A DNA stretch of 6,549 nt. It comes from Clostridium sp. CAG:169. GTDB lineage: Bacteria; Bacillota; Clostridia; Oscillospirales; Ruminococcaceae. Every line of letters starts with the position of its first letter. The stretch's first letter is position 1. The notes under the pieces were generated by a model. That model did no database searches. It saw only the letters and a list, made by a program, of their open reading frames with translations, and was not told the DNA's origin. The stretch spans positions 1 through 6,549 of the forward strand of contig FR880300.1 of the NCBI GenBank assembly GCA_000435195.1, in the 5' to 3' direction. The translations under genes and the position numbers were made by a program. Positions 5,907 through 6,549 of the stretch are shown one piece after another.

Positions 5907-6549
5907 TTATTTGATTTCAATCAATTCATATTCACGGCTGCCCATGCCCATTTTGACAGCGTGTTCCAAACAACTTTCCCAGTTGGTGTCGGGATGGGTA
6001 TCGGTGAAGTGGTCGTGGTGGCAATGTTCTTTTTCCGACAGAACACTGCCTTCGATGACCGGCTGACGGTTGACCGCATCGGCACATGCCTGGTCGAGTG
6101 CTACCGGGTCAAAAGAGGCAAACATACCAATGTCAGGAACGATTGGAATATCGTTTTCGGCATGGCAGTCGCAGTAAGGAGAAACGTCGATGACCAAGCT
6201 GATGTGGAAGTTCGGGCGACCGTGGATGACAGCGTAGGTGTATTCGGCAATTTTGTAGTTAAGGATGTCATTGGTTTCATCGGTGCCGGCTTTGACCGCA
6301 TCTTCCGGGCAGGCACCGATGCAGCGTCCACAGCCTACACATTTGTTGTGGTCGATGAAGGCGCGCTTTTTGGCGTTTTTGCGTTCAGCTCGGCTGCCCG
6401 GGCGGTTTTCACCGGTATAGTCTACAAAGCTGATGGTATCGTGCGCACAGTTTTTGCGACATTCTCCGCAGGAAATGCAAAGCTCGGGATGTACGTTTGG
6501 TTTGCCGCTGCTGTGCATTTCCATCTTGCCGGCGCGGGAGCCGCAGCCC
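5907..6549 (-). CDS. DUF362-type protein with 2x[4Fe-4S] ferredoxin motifs (3' part; 5' end outside)
   Basis: The frame is open to the window edge. Codons before the ATG at 6524 read GCGSRAGK, which continues the family sequence, so that ATG is internal and the gene starts beyond 6549. About 213 residues are visible, against roughly 370 usual for DUF362 proteins. Counting from Met at 6524, two CxxCxxCxxxC clusters lie at Cys16/19/22/26 and Cys62/65/68/72 (the second followed by Pro), typical of two 4Fe-4S centres. The C-terminal part carries the family-like DIGMFASFDPVALDQA (131-146) and MGSREYELIEI ending. Extra possible metal ligands are CDCH (118-121) and HCHHDH (167-172). DUF362 members are iron-sulfur proteins of mostly unknown role, presumably cytoplasmic electron carriers or redox enzymes. 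No signal peptide can be judged. It is convergent with the transport genes, so no functional link to them is implied. Confidence 0.93.
   Translation of the reverse strand, partial: GCGSRAGKMEMHSSGKPNVHPELCISCGECRKNCAHDTISFVDYTGENRPGSRAERKNAKKRAFIDHNKCVGCGRCIGACPEDAVKAGTDETNDILNYKIAEYTYAVIHGRPNFHISLVIDVSPYCDCHAENDIPIVPDIGMFASFDPVALDQACADAVNRQPVIEGSVLSEKEHCHHDHFTDTHPDTNWESCLEHAVKMGMGSREYELIEIK

Noticed and set aside
6522..6524. ATG at 6524 (minus strand) as the start of the ferredoxin-like gene
   Set aside because: Upstream codons read GCGSRAGK without a stop, consistent with the family, so the gene continues past the window.

Overview
The window looks like chromosomal DNA from a Gram-positive anaerobe, probably a gut-type Clostridia (Oscillospiraceae or a relative). 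This rests on lipoprotein substrate-binding proteins, strong GGAGG ribosome binding sites, consensus sigma-A promoters, AT-rich spacers between moderate-GC genes, and a clostridial-style DUF362/ferredoxin protein. The genus cannot be fixed from the sequence alone.

Layout, left to right. Positions 1-811 hold the 3' end of a family-5 (OppA/DppA-type) extracellular solute-binding lipoprotein gene, closed by an intrinsic terminator at 845-876. A 497-nt spacer follows, with a perfect TTGACA-17-TATAAT extended -10 promoter (1056-1084) and a leader of about 218 nt. A complete paralogue lies at 1309-3345 (678 aa), with a terminator at 3379-3418. A second spacer repeats the same plan: promoter at 3588-3616 and a leader of about 239 nt. 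The third paralogue is at 3862-5847 (661 aa). A bidirectional terminator at 5866-5895 separates it from a convergent minus-strand gene, 5907 to beyond 6549, encoding a DUF362-type protein with two 4Fe-4S motifs.

The three binding-protein genes are tandem duplicates. The duplicated unit includes the promoter region, leader, gene and terminator, so the second and third genes are single-gene transcription units rather than an operon. No permease or ATPase gene is present, so the binding proteins must feed a transporter encoded elsewhere or just upstream. They probably sit on the outer face of the membrane as lipid-anchored proteins and capture peptides or similar solutes, each possibly with its own ligand range. 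The promoters and biased codon use suggest abundant expression.

The most interesting signals are the long structured leaders, which share a hairpin abutting the Shine-Dalgarno and match no riboswitch class I recognise; the near-identical promoters with a conserved palindromic spacer; and a mosaic pattern suggesting gene conversion between the first two paralogues. I saw no tRNA, rRNA, CRISPR array, insertion sequence or phage gene.
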